This document shows positions 42,924 to 52,957 of a DNA stretch of 53,352 nt, piece by piece. Origin of the DNA: Calditrichota bacterium. Its GTDB lineage: Bacteria; CLD3. Both the position numbers and the translations under genes were made by a program. The DNA is taken from assembly GCA_008501735.1 (NCBI GenBank), contig QQUF01000045.1, forward strand, positions 305,742 to 359,093, written 5' to 3'. Within the stretch, counting starts at the first letter, position 1. Each line of letters begins with the position of its first letter. A model generated the notes under the pieces. The model did not search any database. It saw only the letters and a program-made list of their open reading frames with translations, and had not been told where the DNA came from.

Positions 42924-44816
42924 ATGTCTGTCTTAATTTTTATCTTAAGTTTAGTTCTTAGCTCAACTTTAATTGGTCAACCTTTACCGACAAACACTTC
43001 ATCAATGTTTTCTGCTTCAGGAACTTGTCAGAATTGTCACACTGGAAGTGGAAGTATTTTAACGGAAAATGGAGTCGACATTTCTCCAATTACAGATTGG
43101 CGTTCAACAATGATGGCAAATGCAGCAAAAGACCCTTTGTGGCGTGCAAAAGTTTCTGCTGAAGTTGCTGAGAACCCTGCTCTTCAAACTGTAATCGAAA
43201 GCAAATGTACAAAATGTCATTCTCCAATGGGTTACACTCAAGCAATTCACAACGGGCAAAGTGGTTACTCAATTCAAGAAATGGAAAATTCTACTTTGGC
43301 TTTAGACGGAGTTTCTTGTACAGCTTGTCACCAAATTAAAAATACAAATTTTGGTCAGAATTCGAGTTTTACAGGTGGTTACGACATTGACACAACTAAA
43401 ACAATTTATGGACCTTACCAAAACCCTTTTGCAATGCCGATGATAAATATGACAGGTTTTACACCAGTTTTTACAAATCATCTTAATGAATCTGAATTGT
43501 GTGCAACTTGCCATACACTTTTCACTCCTTACGTCGATAACAATGGACAAGTAGCTGGAGAATTTCCAGAACAAGTTCCTTACTTTGAATGGAAAAATAG
43601 CATTTATCCTACGCAAAATAAAAATTGCCAAACTTGTCATATGCCTCAGACTCAAACTCCAATTGACATTGCTACAAATCCTCCTTGGGAAACAACTTTG
43701 AGAACTCCTTACTGGAAACATCACTTTGTTGGTGGAAATACTTTTATGCTGAACTTACTAAAAAATAATATGGCAACACTTGGAATTCCCTCATCTGCTT
43801 CACATTTTGATTCAACAATTGCTAAAACTAGAGCTCAACTTGAAAACAATACAATCAATCTTTCAGAATCCCATTCGATTGTTAATGATTCTCTAAATCT
43901 TGTAGTTGCAATTGAAAACCTAACTGGTCATAAATTGCCTTCTGCTGTTCCAATTCGTAGAGTTTGGCTTCACGTAAAAGTTTCAGATTCTCAAAATCAA
44001 ATCGTTTTTGAGTCAGGGAAATGGGATTCTACAGGAGAAATTGTAAGTTTGGATTTAGCTTATGAACCACATTACAACGAAATAACAGACGAAACACAAG
44101 TTCAAGTTTATGAAGGAATTATGAAAGACGTAGACAATAATCAGACTTTTACTTTTCTGAGAGCTGCTGAATTTTTGAAAGATAATCGTATTCCTCCAAA
44201 AGGTTTTACTACAAATTATGCATTTTACGACACTGTAAAAATTGTTGGGAACGCAGAAAACGATGCAAATTTTAACATTGAGAATGGAAATGAAGGAAGC
44301 GGTAAAGATTTGGTTACTTACAAAATTCCAGTTTTGCAAAATGAGGTTTACTCCGTTGAAATTGAAGCCTGTTACCAAAGTGTTATGCCAAGATTTGTAA
44401 ATCACCTTTTTACACTTTCTACAAATGAAATTGCAACTTTTCAAGGAATGTACAACAACGAAATTAACGAGCCCGAAATTATGAGTTCAGTTAATTTTAA
44501 TGTTGGTACAGCCACCGATTTAATTGAAAACGAAAATTCTATTTTAGAACAATTTGCACTTTCTCAAAATTTCCCAAATCCTTTTAATCCTACCACAAAA
44601 ATAAACTATCAAATCCCTAATGGGCTTCAAGGTAAAATTCAAATATTTAATATTTTAGGAGAAAAAATTAGAAACTTTGAATTAGCTGATTCCAATGGAG
44701 AAATAAATTGGAATGGATTAGATAATTATGGAAAAAGTGTCAGTTCAGGCATTTATTTTTATGAAATTCAAGCTGGTAATTTTAGTGATATGAAAAAAAT
44801 GGTTCTTTTAAAATAA
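42924..44816 (+). CDS. Pentaheme cytochrome c with T9SS sorting domain
   Basis: A 630-residue exported protein (signal segment 1-20, ending I-G-Q). Five C-x-x-C-H heme sites begin at C35 (C-Q-N-C-H), C95 (C-T-K-C-H), C132 (C-T-A-C-H), C193 (C-A-T-C-H) and C235 (C-Q-T-C-H). All lie in the first 240 residues, so heme is bound after Sec export. About 300-540 is a beta-rich part without cysteine clusters. About 545-630 is the T9SS module (N-F-P-N-P-F-N-P, final K-M-V-L-L-K). The combination predicts a multiheme electron carrier or oxidoreductase delivered outside the outer membrane. GGAG precedes the ATG. The partner redox protein is unknown. Confidence 0.9.
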   Translation: MSVLIFILSLVLSSTLIGQPLPTNTSSMFSASGTCQNCHTGSGSILTENGVDISPITDWRSTMMANAAKDPLWRAKVSAEVAENPALQTVIESKCTKCHSPMGYTQAIHNGQSGYSIQEMENSTLALDGVSCTACHQIKNTNFGQNSSFTGGYDIDTTKTIYGPYQNPFAMPMINMTGFTPVFTNHLNESELCATCHTLFTPYVDNNGQVAGEFPEQVPYFEWKNSIYPTQNKNCQTCHMPQTQTPIDIATNPPWETTLRTPYWKHHFVGGNTFMLNLLKNNMATLGIPSSASHFDSTIAKTRAQLENNTINLSESHSIVNDSLNLVVAIENLTGHKLPSAVPIRRVWLHVKVSDSQNQIVFESGKWDSTGEIVSLDLAYEPHYNEITDETQVQVYEGIMKDVDNNQTFTFLRAAEFLKDNRIPPKGFTTNYAFYDTVKIVGNAENDANFNIENGNEGSGKDLVTYKIPVLQNEVYSVEIEACYQSVMPRFVNHLFTLSTNEIATFQGMYNNEINEPEIMSSVNFNVGTATDLIENENSILEQFALSQNFPNPFNPTTKINYQIPNGLQGKIQIFNILGEKIRNFELADSNGEINWNGLDNYGKSVSSGIYFYEIQAGNFSDMKKMVLLK

Positions 44817-44840
44817 AATCCTTTTTCTCCCCTAGTCATT

Positions 44841-44873
44841 AGAAAGTCTCGTTTACATACGGGACTTTCTTTC
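44841..44873 (+). terminator. Terminator after the pentaheme cytochrome
   Basis: AGAAAGTCTCGT (44841-44852) and ACGGGACTTTCT (44859-44870) form a 12-bp stem with one G-U pair and a 6-nt loop, followed by TTC. It is nearly the same stem as the terminator at 42718. Confidence 0.75.
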
Positions 44874-44881
44874 ATAAAATA

Positions 44882-44915
44882 AAAAAGACTATCAATTGAA
44901 ATAGATAGTCTTTTT
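44882..44915. terminator. Bidirectional terminator between convergent genes
   Basis: AAAAAGACTATC (44882-44893) and GATAGTCTTTTT (44904-44915) are exact complements around a 10-nt loop. A-rich and T-rich flanks allow function on both strands, ending the cytochrome gene (plus) and the LruC gene (minus). Confidence 0.85.
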
Positions 44916-44944
44916 ATAATTTATTACTAAATCAATTATGATTT

Positions 44945-46645
44945 CTAATTTTGTGGTGGATAAAAAATATTATAAATATTTCTGTATCCAACTAAGTCTT
45001 TGTACCAATCTTCAAAAAGAAGACCTGAACTATTTACCCAAGCAGAGAATTTTAGATGTGATTGAATAATTGTAACAGTTTCTTGCGGATAGTTCCATTT
45101 TTCCGAAAGATTAATTGCCCAAGGCAAATTCAAGTCAGTCCTATAAAATCGATTAGTTAACAGATTACTGTCATCATCTCCAAGCCCAAAAAGATTGTAA
45201 TCAGCAACATCAGTTGGAGTGTAATCAGGCAAATGAACCTCATAACCTCTTGACTTGTTAACAATTATAAACGGATTGTAAGGAGGAGTCCCGAGAATAT
45301 TTGTGTTAACAGGTGAATTAAGTTCAACAACAATGTTGAAGGTATCAGGTGTTGTGAAAGAACTTGATTGAACTGTGTTAATAAAACCAGAAGTATTAAA
45401 TGAGTTTTTACCGTTATCAAAAACAATAATTACTGCTTTGCTTTGGTTTGCTTCAACATTTGTCCCGAGTAAGTTTATGTAATTTTCAGTCAATTCTTGC
45501 CCTGTAACGTTTGAAACAGCATCGAATGGAATTGGCAATTGAAACCCAAACCCATTTTTGAATCCTGCACCATAAGCTCTTAAAACAAATTGTGCTTCGA
45601 TTTGAACAACGTCATTGTTTGCATTTGTGATTTGATTAATATTGTAATCAACTACAACATCATTAAAATCATAATCTCCTTTAAAGGGCCATTGGTCTTC
45701 AAAAGCTAAAGTTCCGTATTCATTTTCACTTGGCGTAATGTTATTAAATGCTTTAGTTGGGTCATTCGGATAATCTTCTTCTGTATCAGCAATTCCGTCT
45801 TGGTCAACATCACTCGCCAAATTTGAAATTGTGTGCAATCCTGCAACGTCTTCGTTGTTTGAGAAATCATCTTCGTCTAAATAAATTGCAGCGGTGTCAG
45901 CAAAGGGATTATAATCGACAATGTCTCCATCAGCAATTTGTACCAAATTTGTTCCTATCCATTCACTGTCTTTAAATGACATTAAAATATTTCCATTATT
46001 CAAAAAGCAAACGCCATCAATATCTCCATTTCCATTTAAACTTCCATTTGAAGATCTGAATAGATTTTGACTATCTAAAAGTAAACTCGCAGTGTCATTA
46101 ATCGGATCGTACTGAACTAAATCACCTTTAGTGAAAGAAATAAGATTTGAGCCTAACTTAGCATCACCTGTTGTTGAAAGTACTAAATGTCCATTGTCCA
46201 TTAAGAAAAATGCGTCAATATTTTCACTCTGACCAGTTGTTCCATTATTTTTTCGGAAGTTGTTTCCATCAAAGAATAAAAATGCTGAGTCCGAAACAAG
46301 ATTGTATTCAACCAAATCATCTTTATCAAAACCTAGTTGATTCACTCCAAGAATTGCTGTTCCGCTTGTCGAAAGAATTATGTTTCCATTTTGCAAAACG
46401 TGAAGTGCTGACAGAGTTTCATTTTGCCCAGTCGTACCATTATTTTTTCTGAAATTATTTTCGTCAAAAACCAAGTTCGCAACGTCTTGAGTGATGTTGT
46501 ATTTTATAATATCACCATTTGTGAAGTTTAATCCACCAATTTGAGCATTATTTCTTGCTACAATAAAAACTTCAACATCAGGAGTTTGGGCAATCAAGTT
46601 TGAAGCAAATGATAAAAATAATGATGTAATAATTAGATTTTTCAT
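44945..46645 (-). CDS. LruC-domain secreted protein
   Basis: Start chosen at the ATG 46645, giving 566 residues with a signal peptide (K-N-L-I-I-T-S-L-F, ending L-I-A-Q); a longer frame would run into the upstream gene. About residues 22-270 hold four related repeats of about 65 residues (G-D-I-I-K-Y-N, F-R-K-N-N-G-T-T-G-Q, N-G-N-I-I-L-S). A calcium-type loop D-V-D-Q-D-G-I-A-D-T-E-E follows near 275. The LruC domain fills about 300-560, with W-P-F-K-G-D-Y-D-F-N-D-V-V-V-D-Y and a tryptophan-rich end. LruC proteins are exported surface proteins named after a Leptospira antigen; function is unknown. It sits 1 nt after the lipoprotein gene stop, so the two are one unit. No T9SS module. Confidence 0.88.
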   Translation of the reverse strand: MKNLIITSLFLSFASNLIAQTPDVEVFIVARNNAQIGGLNFTNGDIIKYNITQDVANLVFDENNFRKNNGTTGQNETLSALHVLQNGNIILSTSGTAILGVNQLGFDKDDLVEYNLVSDSAFLFFDGNNFRKNNGTTGQSENIDAFFLMDNGHLVLSTTGDAKLGSNLISFTKGDLVQYDPINDTASLLLDSQNLFRSSNGSLNGNGDIDGVCFLNNGNILMSFKDSEWIGTNLVQIADGDIVDYNPFADTAAIYLDEDDFSNNEDVAGLHTISNLASDVDQDGIADTEEDYPNDPTKAFNNITPSENEYGTLAFEDQWPFKGDYDFNDVVVDYNINQITNANNDVVQIEAQFVLRAYGAGFKNGFGFQLPIPFDAVSNVTGQELTENYINLLGTNVEANQSKAVIIVFDNGKNSFNTSGFINTVQSSSFTTPDTFNIVVELNSPVNTNILGTPPYNPFIIVNKSRGYEVHLPDYTPTDVADYNLFGLGDDDSNLLTNRFYRTDLNLPWAINLSEKWNYPQETVTIIQSHLKFSAWVNSSGLLFEDWYKDLVGYRNIYNIFYPPQN

Positions 46646-46646
46646 A

Positions 46647-47054
46647 TTAAAACGGTGCCACAAAAATTTGTTCAATTAAATTACTATTGATTTCAATTTG
46701 CTTTTCTTCAAAAACAGTTTTTACGATAATTTTATTTTTATAAGTCGGAAGATTTAACTTCGCTTCAAAGATACCATTTTCATCACTGATTCCTTGAAAA
46801 ACAATTTCGCCACCTTTAGTTTCTTCACCATTCCAAACTGTGAATTTCATTCCAGCAAGTGGTGAACCACCATTTCTAACTGCATTAAATTTTAAATTTA
46901 TGTCTTCGGAAGTGTTGAATTTGAATTCTGGCTCAACGACTAAATCTTCGACAGTTTCATTAGGTAAAGCTTTGTCTAAATCATTATTTGTGCAACTTAG
47001 AAAAAATGTGCTGAATAAAACTAGGATAATTATTTGAATAAAAGTTGATTTCAT
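46647..47054 (-). CDS. Small lipoprotein encoded with the LruC protein
   Basis: A 135-residue protein. Its N-terminus has a hydrophobic core followed by the lipobox F-F-L-S-C at residues 17-21, so it should be lipidated. The rest (about 45-125) looks like a small beta-sandwich of the carboxypeptidase-regulatory or Ig kind (L-K-F-N-A-V-R-N-G-G-S-P-L-A-G-M-K-F). The gene ends at 46647 and LruC begins at 46645, implying translational coupling. It may anchor or chaperone the LruC product; this is inference. Confidence 0.75.
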   Translation of the reverse strand: MKSTFIQIIILVLFSTFFLSCTNNDLDKALPNETVEDLVVEPEFKFNTSEDINLKFNAVRNGGSPLAGMKFTVWNGEETKGGEIVFQGISDENGIFEAKLNLPTYKNKIIVKTVFEEKQIEINSNLIEQIFVAPF

Positions 47055-47363
47055 CTTGAATTTCTTTTTTTTAAAATTTATAACAAGTTATTTTGTTTTC
47101 CTTAGAAAGTCCATTTTTTTCGATTAACCCCAAATTATTACAGACAAAACTTAACTTCATAAAGTTAATAAATGATATTTTGAAATTATATTTTGTGATT
47201 TTCAGAAAACCAATTCAAGTTGGTAAAATGACATTAAAATTCAACGATTTTGTAGGGAACATTTTTTTCTATAACTCTTTAAGATAATCGCAAATTTGCA
47301 ATTATCGGGAATTTTGCTAACTTTTTTAACATTAATTAACGTAGTTAAAAAAGGGTAAATCAA
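47055..47363. other. Divergent intergenic region upstream of the phosphorelay genes
   Basis: These 309 bases separate the lipoprotein gene (minus) and the histidine-kinase gene (plus). The visible structure is the 24-bp palindrome at 47283-47306 and a TTAA-rich stretch before the kinase start. A short open frame here lacks a start signal and is not called. Confidence 0.6.
47283..47306. promoter_or_regulatory. 24-bp near-perfect palindrome, operator candidate
   Basis: GATAATCGCAAA joined to TTTGCAATTATC reads the same on both strands except for one position in each arm (11 of 12 pairs). It lies 57 nt before the kinase ATG. A zero-length spacer suits a DNA operator rather than an RNA hairpin. 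Confidence 0.5.
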
Positions 47364-50141
47364 ATGCGTAACAGAAGTAACAAAACTTTAATGAACGAAC
47401 CGAACCTTACTAAAATAACTGAAATCAGTTATCAAAAATTACTAAATTCTCTTCCTCAAAAAATATTTATCAAAGATTTAAACTCTAATTATATTTTTTG
47501 CAATGAAAATTACGCGAAAGATTTAGGTATGAAACCTGAATTAATAATTGGTAAAAACGATTTCGGTTTTTACGATAAAAAACTCGCTAAAAAATATAGG
47601 AATGAGGATAAAAGAATTATTTCTTCAGGAAAAGCAGAAGACTTTGTAGAAAAAAATATAATTGATGGAAATGAATATTTTGTTCATACTTTAAAATCTG
47701 TGATTAAAGACGACAAAGGAAATGTTGAGGGGATTTTAGGAATCTTTTGGGACGTTACCAATGAACTAGAAAATAGAGAATTGATTGACAACCAACAAAA
47801 ATTTTTAGAAAGTATTTTTCAAGGAGTTTCATTGCCTATTTTTGTCATAGACGTAGAAAATAATGGAACTCTGAAATTCAACTCAATTAATCCTGCCCAC
47901 GAAAAATTATCTGGAATGACAAATGACTGGATAAAAGGCAAATCTACAAAAGATCTTGAAGAATTTATCACAAAAGCAGGAGTTGAACATATTGAACAAA
48001 GATACAACTCTTGTTTAGAAGCAAGTGAACCAATTTATTACCAAGAAATGATTCCAATGAATGGTAAGGAGACTTGGTGGAATACTACTCTTACTCCTTT
48101 AAAAAATAAAGATGGGATAATTTATAGAATTATTGGAACTGCGTCTTTTATTAATGAAAAAATTACTTTAGAGGAAGAAGTAAAAAAATATAAAGAGGAT
48201 TTGGAAACCTTATTTAAAAAACGAACTCAAGAAATAGAAAAAACAAATCAAGCTTTGTTAAAGAAAATTTCTGAAAGAAAAAAAATAGAAAAAGAGCTAC
48301 GCAAAAATCAAGTTGAGCTTAAAATGAATCAGTTGAAACTTAAGCTATCAATTGATGCTTCAAAAATTGGAATTTGGGATTGGAATATGGAAGAAAACTC
48401 TTTGTCTTGGGACGAAAGAATGTGTCAAATGTTTGATTTGGAATTGAATGATGTACAAAATTATGAAAATTTCATTTCTCGTGTTCACCAAGAAGATAAA
48501 GAAAGAGTAAATGCTGAAGTAGCTAAAGCCGCAGAAACAGGAATTGATTTTGATACTAATTATAGAATTGTTTGGCGAAACGGAACTATCAAACATATTG
48601 TTGCAAAAGGTAATTTTTACTACAATAAGGCTGGCGTTCCAATAAGAATGAATGGAATCTGTTTAGATGACACAGAACGATTTGAGGCTGAAAACAAATT
48701 AAAACAAGAAAAAGAACGAGCACAACATTACTTAGATGTAGCAGGAAATATGTTTATTGTCATTAACAAAAATCAAAATGTAACTTTGATTAATCAAAGC
48801 GGTTTAAAAATTTTAGAATATGAAAACGAGAATGAAATTATTGGAAAAAATTGGTTTGAGAATTTTTTACCTAAAGAAAATATTGAAGAAGCAAAAGAAA
48901 CATTTAATTCTTTAATAAACGAAAAAATTGAGTTAGTTGACTCTTTTGAAAATGACTTAGTTACAAAAAGTGGTAAATTAAAAACAATTGCTTGGCACAA
49001 TAGCTTGATAAGAAATAGTGAAGATGAAATTATTGAAATAATTAGTAATGGCGAAGATATTACAGAAAAAAAGAAAACAGCTAAAGAAAGGGATTTATTT
49101 TTTAACCTTTCATTGAGTTTTATGGCTGTTGCAAATCTTGACGGATTTTTCAAACTTTTAAACCCAACTTGGGAAAAGACTTTAGGTTACACTCTAAAAG
49201 AATTAAAATCTAAACCTTATATAGAGTTTGTTCATCCTGAAGACGTAGAAATTACACTTAAAGAAATAGAGAATTTAAACAAAGGAATTAAGGCAATCAA
49301 TTTTACTAATCGTTATCAAACAAAAGACGGCTCTTATAGGTGGTTAAACTGGAATGCTGTTCCTTTCGGAGATCTATTTTATTGTTCGGCTACAGACGTT
49401 ACTGAATTAAAAAGCAATACACTTTTATTGGAAAACTTAAATAAAAAACTAAAAAGTTCTAATTCCGAACTTGAACAATTCGCATACGTTGCTTCACACG
49501 ACCTTCAAGAACCACTTAGAAAAATTTCAAGTTTCTTAAACATAATTGAAAATCGTTATAAAGATAAATTGGATGAAAAAGGGAAGCAGTATATAGATTT
49601 TACGGTAAAAGGTGCAGAAAGAATGAAAGTTTTAATTAATAATTTATTAGAATTTTCAAGAATTTCAACTCGCGGAAAAGAATTTTTATTAGTAGATTCC
49701 AGTGAAATTTTAAATTTAACATTAGAGACTTTTTCTAATACTATTGAAGAGAAAAATGCTAAAATATCTATTCAGAAAAATTTTCCAAAAATAAATGTTG
49801 ATTCAACTCAAATAGAAATTTTGTTTCAAAATCTAATCGGTAATGCTTTAAAATTTTGTGATAAAAATAATCCGGATATTTCACTTAAGTTTAAACGAAA
49901 AGCAAATTTTTGGAATTTTTCTGTAATTGATAACGGTATAGGTATTAAAAATGATTACAAAGATAGAGTTTTCATAATTTTTCAAAGATTGCATACTCGC
50001 GAAGAATATCCAGGAACAGGAATAGGTTTAGCAGTTTGTAAAAAGATTGTTGAAAGGCACGGTGGTGAAATTTGGTTTGAATCAGAAGTTGGGAAAGGGA
50101 CAACGTTCCACTTTACTATCCCAATTTTAAGTAAAAATTAA
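47364..50141 (+). CDS. Multi-PAS sensor histidine kinase
   Basis: The 925 residues contain five PAS-type domains: about 20-130, 140-265, 325-440, 445-570 and 575-690. A charged coiled coil at 270-320 lies between the second and third. The HisKA domain has phosphoacceptor H712 (V-A-S-H-D-L-Q-E-P-L-R). The ATPase domain at about 800-922 has N-A-L-K-F, D-N-G-I-G-I and G-T-G-I-G-L-A. No membrane segment or signal peptide, so it is a cytosolic sensor. The H-box resembles phytochrome-like kinases, whose partner is a short Rcp1-type regulator like the third gene here. The ATG has an AAAGGG site 8 nt upstream. Confidence 0.92.
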   Translation: MRNRSNKTLMNEPNLTKITEISYQKLLNSLPQKIFIKDLNSNYIFCNENYAKDLGMKPELIIGKNDFGFYDKKLAKKYRNEDKRIISSGKAEDFVEKNIIDGNEYFVHTLKSVIKDDKGNVEGILGIFWDVTNELENRELIDNQQKFLESIFQGVSLPIFVIDVENNGTLKFNSINPAHEKLSGMTNDWIKGKSTKDLEEFITKAGVEHIEQRYNSCLEASEPIYYQEMIPMNGKETWWNTTLTPLKNKDGIIYRIIGTASFINEKITLEEEVKKYKEDLETLFKKRTQEIEKTNQALLKKISERKKIEKELRKNQVELKMNQLKLKLSIDASKIGIWDWNMEENSLSWDERMCQMFDLELNDVQNYENFISRVHQEDKERVNAEVAKAAETGIDFDTNYRIVWRNGTIKHIVAKGNFYYNKAGVPIRMNGICLDDTERFEAENKLKQEKERAQHYLDVAGNMFIVINKNQNVTLINQSGLKILEYENENEIIGKNWFENFLPKENIEEAKETFNSLINEKIELVDSFENDLVTKSGKLKTIAWHNSLIRNSEDEIIEIISNGEDITEKKKTAKERDLFFNLSLSFMAVANLDGFFKLLNPTWEKTLGYTLKELKSKPYIEFVHPEDVEITLKEIENLNKGIKAINFTNRYQTKDGSYRWLNWNAVPFGDLFYCSATDVTELKSNTLLLENLNKKLKSSNSELEQFAYVASHDLQEPLRKISSFLNIIENRYKDKLDEKGKQYIDFTVKGAERMKVLINNLLEFSRISTRGKEFLLVDSSEILNLTLETFSNTIEEKNAKISIQKNFPKINVDSTQIEILFQNLIGNALKFCDKNNPDISLKFKRKANFWNFSVIDNGIGIKNDYKDRVFIIFQRLHTREEYPGTGIGLAVCKKIVERHGGEIWFESEVGKGTTFHFTIPILSKN

Positions 50142-50151
50142 AAAGGTAAAA

Positions 50152-52446
50152 ATGACTTTTCCACAAAATATTTCCATTTTGATTATTGAAGATGACCCTG
50201 AAGATTTTACTCTTTTTGAGGACCATCTTTCTGAAATAAAAGATTTTGCAAAAATGAATGTTTCTTGGGCAAAAACTTTTGATGAGGGAAATGATAAACT
50301 AAAAACAGGAAAATTTGATTTATGTTTCGCAGACTATAATTTGGGAGAAAAATCAGGTTTAGATTTTATCCTTGAAAATTCTAACCAAAAATATTCACCT
50401 TCATTTATTTTAATTACAGGTTTAGGAAATAGAGAAATTGATTTAAAGGCAATGGAAGCTGGAGCTTCGGATTACCTAATAAAAAATGAAGTTAACCCGT
50501 CTTCTTTAGAACGAACAATTCGTTACACACTTTCTCAAAAAATAATTGAAGAAGAATTTAAAATTAGTGAAGACCGACTAAATTTAGCCTTAAATGCCTC
50601 AAATGAGGGACTTTGGGATTGGAATTTGGTTACAGATAAATTTTATCGAAGTGAACGTTGGGCTAATATTTTGGGTTATGAATTAAGTGAGATTGAAAAT
50701 GTAAAGAAAATTTGGGTAGATAAAATTCATCCTAATGATTTAGAAAGAGTTCATAAATCTTTAGACTTGCATTTAAAAGGGATAATTGAATCTTATGAAT
50801 CCGAATATAGAATTCTTACTAAAAGTGGGAAGTGGATTTGGATTTTAGATAAAGGAAAAGTTGTAAAAAGAGATGAAAATTATAAACCGTTAAGAATGGT
50901 TGGAACTCATCTTGATATTTCAGAAAAAAAAGAATATGAAGAACAACTTAGACAATTTTCTTACATAATCGAACAAAGTCCAATTGCAATTGTTCTTACT
51001 GACCTAGTTGGAGACATAGAATATGTAAATAAAAATTTTTCGAATTTATCAGGGTTCTTAAAAGAAGAAGTTATTGGTAGAAATCTAAGAATTCAAAAAA
51101 GTGACAACCACGACCAAGAGTTTTTTGAAAATCTTTGGAAAACACTTAAAGAAGGCAAAAATTTTAAAGGTGAAATTCAAAACAAACATAAAGACGGAAA
51201 TCTTTATTGGGAGAATTTGACAATTTCACCCCTTCGGAATTTGGATAATAACGTTATTAAGTATATTGGGTTCAAAGAAGATATTTCAGAAAAGAAAAAA
51301 CTTGAAGCTCAATTAATACAAGCCCAAAAAATGGAAGCAATCGGAAATCTTGCTGGTGGTGTTGCACATGATTTTAATAATTTACTTACTGTAATCATCG
51401 GTTATTGCGATATTATTTCAACGCGATATAAAAATGACCATTTTTTCCAAAATTCCATTGCTGAGATAAAAAAAACAGGATTAAGAGCTGCTGAACTAAC
51501 CAGACAGCTTTTAGCAATGAGTCGGAAACAAGTTTTAAAACCAAAAGTTCTAAATTTGAATGAGTTAGTAAAAAATATGCTCAAAATGTTAAATCGCTTA
51601 ATAAGTGAAGATATAGAAATTAAGACTGAATTTGCAAACGAGCTACAAAATATTATGGCTGACCCAACAACTATTGAACAAGTTGTTTTAAATTTAGTTG
51701 TCAATGCAAGAGATGCTATGGAATCAGGTGGGAATATTCACATTAAAACTGAAAACATTCAAATTGATGAAGAATTTGTAAAACAAAATGTTGAATCTAG
51801 AATTGGAAGTTTTATTAGACTTTCATTAACAGATAATGGTTTCGGTATCCCAGAAGAAATAATTAAAAGTATTTTTGACCCGTTTTTCACAACAAAAGAA
51901 ATGGGAAAAGGAACAGGTTTAGGGCTTTCTGTTGTTTATGGAATCATTAAGCAACAAGAAGGTTGGATAACAGTTAATACAGTTCTGAACAAAGGAACAA
52001 CTTTCCAAATTTATTTACCTGTAATAAATGAGAAAGTTAAAAAAAGTGAAGTTAAAAAAAATGATAAAGAAGATTTAACAGGAAATGGAGAACAAATACT
52101 ATTAATTGAAGATGAGCCTGGAATTTTAGAAATGTTGCAAGAAGTTCTTACAAGCTATAACTACAATGTTTTTGCTGTTAACAGAATTGTGGAAGCCAAA
52201 AATTGTTTTGAAGTAAACAAAGAAAAAATACAAATCGTCATAAGTGATGTCATTTTACCAGATGGAAATGGGATTGATTTGGTTGAGAAATTCTTAAATA
52301 TCAAAACAGATTTGAAGGTAATATTGAGCAGTGGTTATACAGATTCAAAATCAAAATCTGAATTAATTAATAAAAAAGGCTATAATTTTTTACAAAAGCC
52401 TTACGATATAGAAGACCTTTTAAAATTAGTGAAATCAATTATTTAG
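50152..52446 (+). CDS. Hybrid kinase: REC-PAS-PAS-HisKA-ATPase-REC
   Basis: The 764-residue product starts with a receiver domain (about 5-125; acidic E-D-D at 13-15, phosphoacceptor D61). Two PAS domains follow at about 145-260 and 265-390. The kinase core carries H406 in [11 protein letters not shown], with [10 protein letters not shown] and G-T-G-L-G-L-S boxes. A second receiver ends it (about 645-764; D699 in I-S-D-V-I-L-P-D). The domain set predicts a phosphorelay node fed by the preceding kinase through the first receiver. It begins 10 nt after that gene and has AAAGG before its ATG. Confidence 0.92.
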   Translation: MTFPQNISILIIEDDPEDFTLFEDHLSEIKDFAKMNVSWAKTFDEGNDKLKTGKFDLCFADYNLGEKSGLDFILENSNQKYSPSFILITGLGNREIDLKAMEAGASDYLIKNEVNPSSLERTIRYTLSQKIIEEEFKISEDRLNLALNASNEGLWDWNLVTDKFYRSERWANILGYELSEIENVKKIWVDKIHPNDLERVHKSLDLHLKGIIESYESEYRILTKSGKWIWILDKGKVVKRDENYKPLRMVGTHLDISEKKEYEEQLRQFSYIIEQSPIAIVLTDLVGDIEYVNKNFSNLSGFLKEEVIGRNLRIQKSDNHDQEFFENLWKTLKEGKNFKGEIQNKHKDGNLYWENLTISPLRNLDNNVIKYIGFKEDISEKKKLEAQLIQAQKMEAIGNLAGGVAHDFNNLLTVIIGYCDIISTRYKNDHFFQNSIAEIKKTGLRAAELTRQLLAMSRKQVLKPKVLNLNELVKNMLKMLNRLISEDIEIKTEFANELQNIMADPTTIEQVVLNLVVNARDAMESGGNIHIKTENIQIDEEFVKQNVESRIGSFIRLSLTDNGFGIPEEIIKSIFDPFFTTKEMGKGTGLGLSVVYGIIKQQEGWITVNTVLNKGTTFQIYLPVINEKVKKSEVKKNDKEDLTGNGEQILLIEDEPGILEMLQEVLTSYNYNVFAVNRIVEAKNCFEVNKEKIQIVISDVILPDGNGIDLVEKFLNIKTDLKVILSSGYTDSKSKSELINKKGYNFLQKPYDIEDLLKLVKSII

Positions 52447-52459
52447 CAAGGAGAACAAA

Positions 52460-52924
52460 GTGAATCTAAAACCATTAATAATATTACTTGCAGAAGATGA
52501 CTTTGAAGATAGAATTTTAGTTAAGGAGGCGTTTGGAGAGAATAAGCTTGCCAATCAATTAAATATGGTTGAAGATGGACAAGAGCTTTTGGATTATTTG
52601 GACAGAAAAGGAAAATTTAATGATCCTGTAAAATACCCAATTCCAGATTTAATCTTATTAGATTTAAATATGCCTCGTAAAAATGGTATTGAAGCCCTAA
52701 AAGAAATAAAATTATCGGAGAATAAACATATTCCTGTTATTGTCCTAACAACTTCAGAAGCTGAAAGTGATGTAGTAAAATCTTATAAGTTAGGTGTAAG
52801 TTCCTACATAGTAAAACCTGTAAGTTTTGAAAAAATGGTCGAAATTATAGGCTCCTTTAGTGAATATTGGTTCCAACTTGTAAAACTACCTCCTAAAAAT
52901 AATTTACACTTGGACAAACAGTAG
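52460..52924 (+). CDS. Rcp1-like single-domain response regulator
   Basis: A 154-residue receiver domain without output domain. The acid pocket is E-D-D at 12-14, the phosphoacceptor D68 is in L-L-D-L-N-M-P, followed by the L-T-T-S threonine region and the K-P-V lysine. The extra loop K-G-K-F-N-D-P after the third helix is typical of Rcp1-type regulators that pair with phytochrome-like kinases. The GTG start has AAGGAG at 6 nt, the best ribosome site of the three genes. It lies 13 nt after the hybrid kinase and is probably the shuttle or terminal target of the relay. Confidence 0.93.
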   Translation: MNLKPLIILLAEDDFEDRILVKEAFGENKLANQLNMVEDGQELLDYLDRKGKFNDPVKYPIPDLILLDLNMPRKNGIEALKEIKLSENKHIPVIVLTTSEAESDVVKSYKLGVSSYIVKPVSFEKMVEIIGSFSEYWFQLVKLPPKNNLHLDKQ

Positions 52925-52957
52925 GGAACAATAATTATTGCCCCTTAATAATTTGAT

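Noticed and set aside
47093-47287. Short open frame of 64 codons between the lipoprotein and kinase genes
   Set aside because: It starts with TTG without a ribosome site, has no recognisable feature and lies in the shared upstream region of two divergent genes.
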